Position numbers and translations under genes: made by a program
Assembly (NCBI RefSeq): GCF_000365145.1
Contig: NW_008481809.1
Location: 3,213,630 to 3,277,629, forward strand
Length of the DNA: 64,000 bases
Direction: 5' to 3'
From: Cyphellophora europaea CBS 101466
Taxonomy: Eukaryota > Ascomycota > Eurotiomycetes > Chaetothyriales > Cyphellophoraceae
In this document: piece by piece, positions 62,548-64,000 of the stretch
How the letters are laid out: every line of letters starts with the position of its first letter
Position numbering within the stretch: position 1 is the stretch's first letter
The notes under the pieces: model-generated
Databases searched by the model: none
What the model saw: the letters and a program-made list of their open reading frames with translations, nothing else
Told to the model about the DNA's origin: nothing

Positions 62548-63375
62548 TTAGTAGCGTTGCAGCGAACGAGGCGCACTTCAAAGCTGCGGCCTTAATTTCG
62601 GGTTTCGGGGTTGCGAGCATAAAAAGAACAAGTAGACAGTTGCGAAAGCAAAAGGGACACAGGAGAAAGCGATGAACAGAAACTGGAGAAGCAGGCAGAC
62701 AGATTCCCATGCACGCAGCATGAAGCAATTATCTCGCTAGACAACAGGCAAGCATCCATAACAAGACTGCATCTTCACAGCCTCAAAGGCGGCAGGCGAC
62801 AGAGCCAAGTGCCCCCCCCGGTATAACAGCTGGCATTGGATTCCCGAGTGGTCTTACAATATGACGCGTGGCTGTGGCTCCGGTGATGCCAGGCTGCGAT
62901 GTTTCTACACCCGCAAAGTGTGACTCGTAAACATAAAAACGTTCCCGTGTCTACGTACGTTTTCAAGTCGATAGAAATTCTCGTTGTTTTACAAGAAGCA
63001 CGTTTCATCATTGCAGCAGAAACAGTGCACCCTTGTCGTTCCACCTCTGCACTCGTCGCTTCCCAATTGGCACTAGTGTAGCAGGACCCTGTTAACCCTA
63101 GGCGCAGTCGCCCTACAGGTCTCCGGCACCCGTCAGCAAACATTGACCACGATTCACTTTACATACATTCCACCACAGCACAATTGGAGCCTCCAACGCA
63201 TCCGGAACGAGTGTTGAAAGCCATCGAGTATTCGACACAACAATACACATTCACAATCTGCGTCGCGCCGTTTCACCTCGCAGCGATATCCTAGCAGCAT
63301 TGGCCTGTTTCTGAACACCATTTCCTTCGCAGCTCGCGTTGACTGCGCAACAAACACCCCCGCTGTACCACCAGA
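62548..63375. promoter_or_regulatory. Region between NTF2 and TVP18
   Basis: About 830 bases between two plus-strand genes, expected to hold the NTF2 3' UTR and TVP18 promoter and leader. It includes a short C run near 62812-62819. Small frames here have no motif. Confidence 0.4.
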
Positions 63376-64000
63376 ATGACGCTCGCCGAAGAGTTCAGGT
63401 CCAGGAATTTCTCCATCTATGGCCAATGGTACGTATCTCGCCTTGGTGTGCGATCAAGGGAGGGTCCCGGAGCGAACCTGCGACGACGGCCTCACCCTCG
63501 CAGCGCATCTCGAGCGCAATGCCTGCTAACAGCTACCCAGGCTCGGCGTCCTGTGCATCATCCTAGGCTTTGCCCTAGGTATCGCCAACATCTTCCACTT
63601 CAATCTCCTCATTCTCTTTAGCATCATTTTGCTGTATGTATCATGTTCCGGCACCCAAACGGCGACCTAACTTTCCGTAGGGTCAGCTCATTTATCCTCA
63701 TATTCGTTGAGGTGCCACTGCTATTACGTATCTGCCCGACGTCGGCCAAGTTCGACGCCTTCGTGCGTCGGTTCACGACCAACTACATGAGTACGTGTCT
63801 AAGATCGTGCCGCTGCTGCATGCGATAATAACAATCAATAACAGGAGCCGCAATGTACGGTTTAATGAGCTTGGCACAATGGCTGAGCTTAATAGTGGCG
63901 GGCAGCAGCTTGATCGCTGCCGCTGTCGTGCTTCTCCTGGCTGGCGCATGCTACGCCCTTGCCGGCCTCAAACACCAGGATTTCGTGGGAAGCAAGACCC
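63376..64000 (+). CDS. TVP18: Golgi membrane protein TVP18, 3' end cut by window edge
   Basis: Exons 63376-63428, 63541-63633, 63681-63790 and 63845 onward are visible, with introns of 112, 47 and 54 nt. The product starts MTLAEEFRSRNFSIYGQW, the characteristic TVP18 N-terminus, followed by four hydrophobic segments (LGVLCIILGFALGIANIF; LLILFSIILLVSSFILIF; YGLMSLAQWLSLIVAG; AAAVVLLLAGACYALAG) and HQDFVGSKT. About 137 residues are visible. The family is close to 150 residues, so only a short tail is missing. TVP18 is a small integral protein of late Golgi vesicles with an unclear role in membrane traffic. The phases of all three introns join without a frameshift. Confidence 0.93.

Overview
The window is a stretch of nuclear genome from a filamentous ascomycete (Pezizomycotina). 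The signs are short GT-AG introns (about 45-170 nt, most near 50) with CTAAC/CTGAC-like branch sites, a HET-domain gene, a Zn2Cys6 regulator, an S28 peptidase, and compact genes on both strands. The lineage cannot be fixed from sequence alone; gene style is compatible with Dothideomycetes, which is inference. I see no CRISPR array, no rRNA, no intact tRNA and no intact transposon.

Layout. (1) 1-3.4 kb: a glycerolipid acyltransferase cut by the left edge, divergent from a Golgi apyrase (YND1). (2) 4.1-18.3 kb, an accessory-looking block: membrane glycoprotein A, a monocarboxylate-type MFS transporter, an adenosine-deaminase-like enzyme, a Zn2Cys6 regulator, a HET-domain protein, membrane glycoprotein B (a clear paralogue of A) and a secreted S28 serine peptidase. 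(3) 18.9-49 kb, a conserved block rich in vacuole/endosome and nutrient-signalling genes: IML1 (SEACIT/GATOR1), a folliculin-interacting (FNIP/Lst4-like) protein, a SNF2-RING ATPase, a TBC RabGAP, VPS15 (PI3-kinase complex), a DHA1-type MFS transporter and a DENN-domain protein. (4) 49-52.3 kb: the longest gene-poor gap, then a conserved protein of unknown function and a small disordered protein. (5) 57-64 kb: a short-chain dehydrogenase, HMG-CoA synthase (ERG13), the intron-dense NTF2 gene and TVP18, cut by the right edge.

Working together. IML1 and the FNIP-like protein sit in tandem and both belong to families that regulate Rag GTPases upstream of TORC1 at the vacuole. VPS15, the RabGAP and the DENN protein act on related membranes. 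The transporter, deaminase and Zn2Cys6 regulator at 6.9-12.2 kb could be a small uptake-and-catabolism set. Both groupings are inferences from gene order.

Exon boundaries were placed by eye from splice motifs, reading frame and family resemblance. Several apparent longer reading frames begin at TTG or GTG; for those I moved the start to an in-frame ATG (IML1, SNF2, DENN, S28 peptidase, DHA1 MFS, the 599-aa protein).
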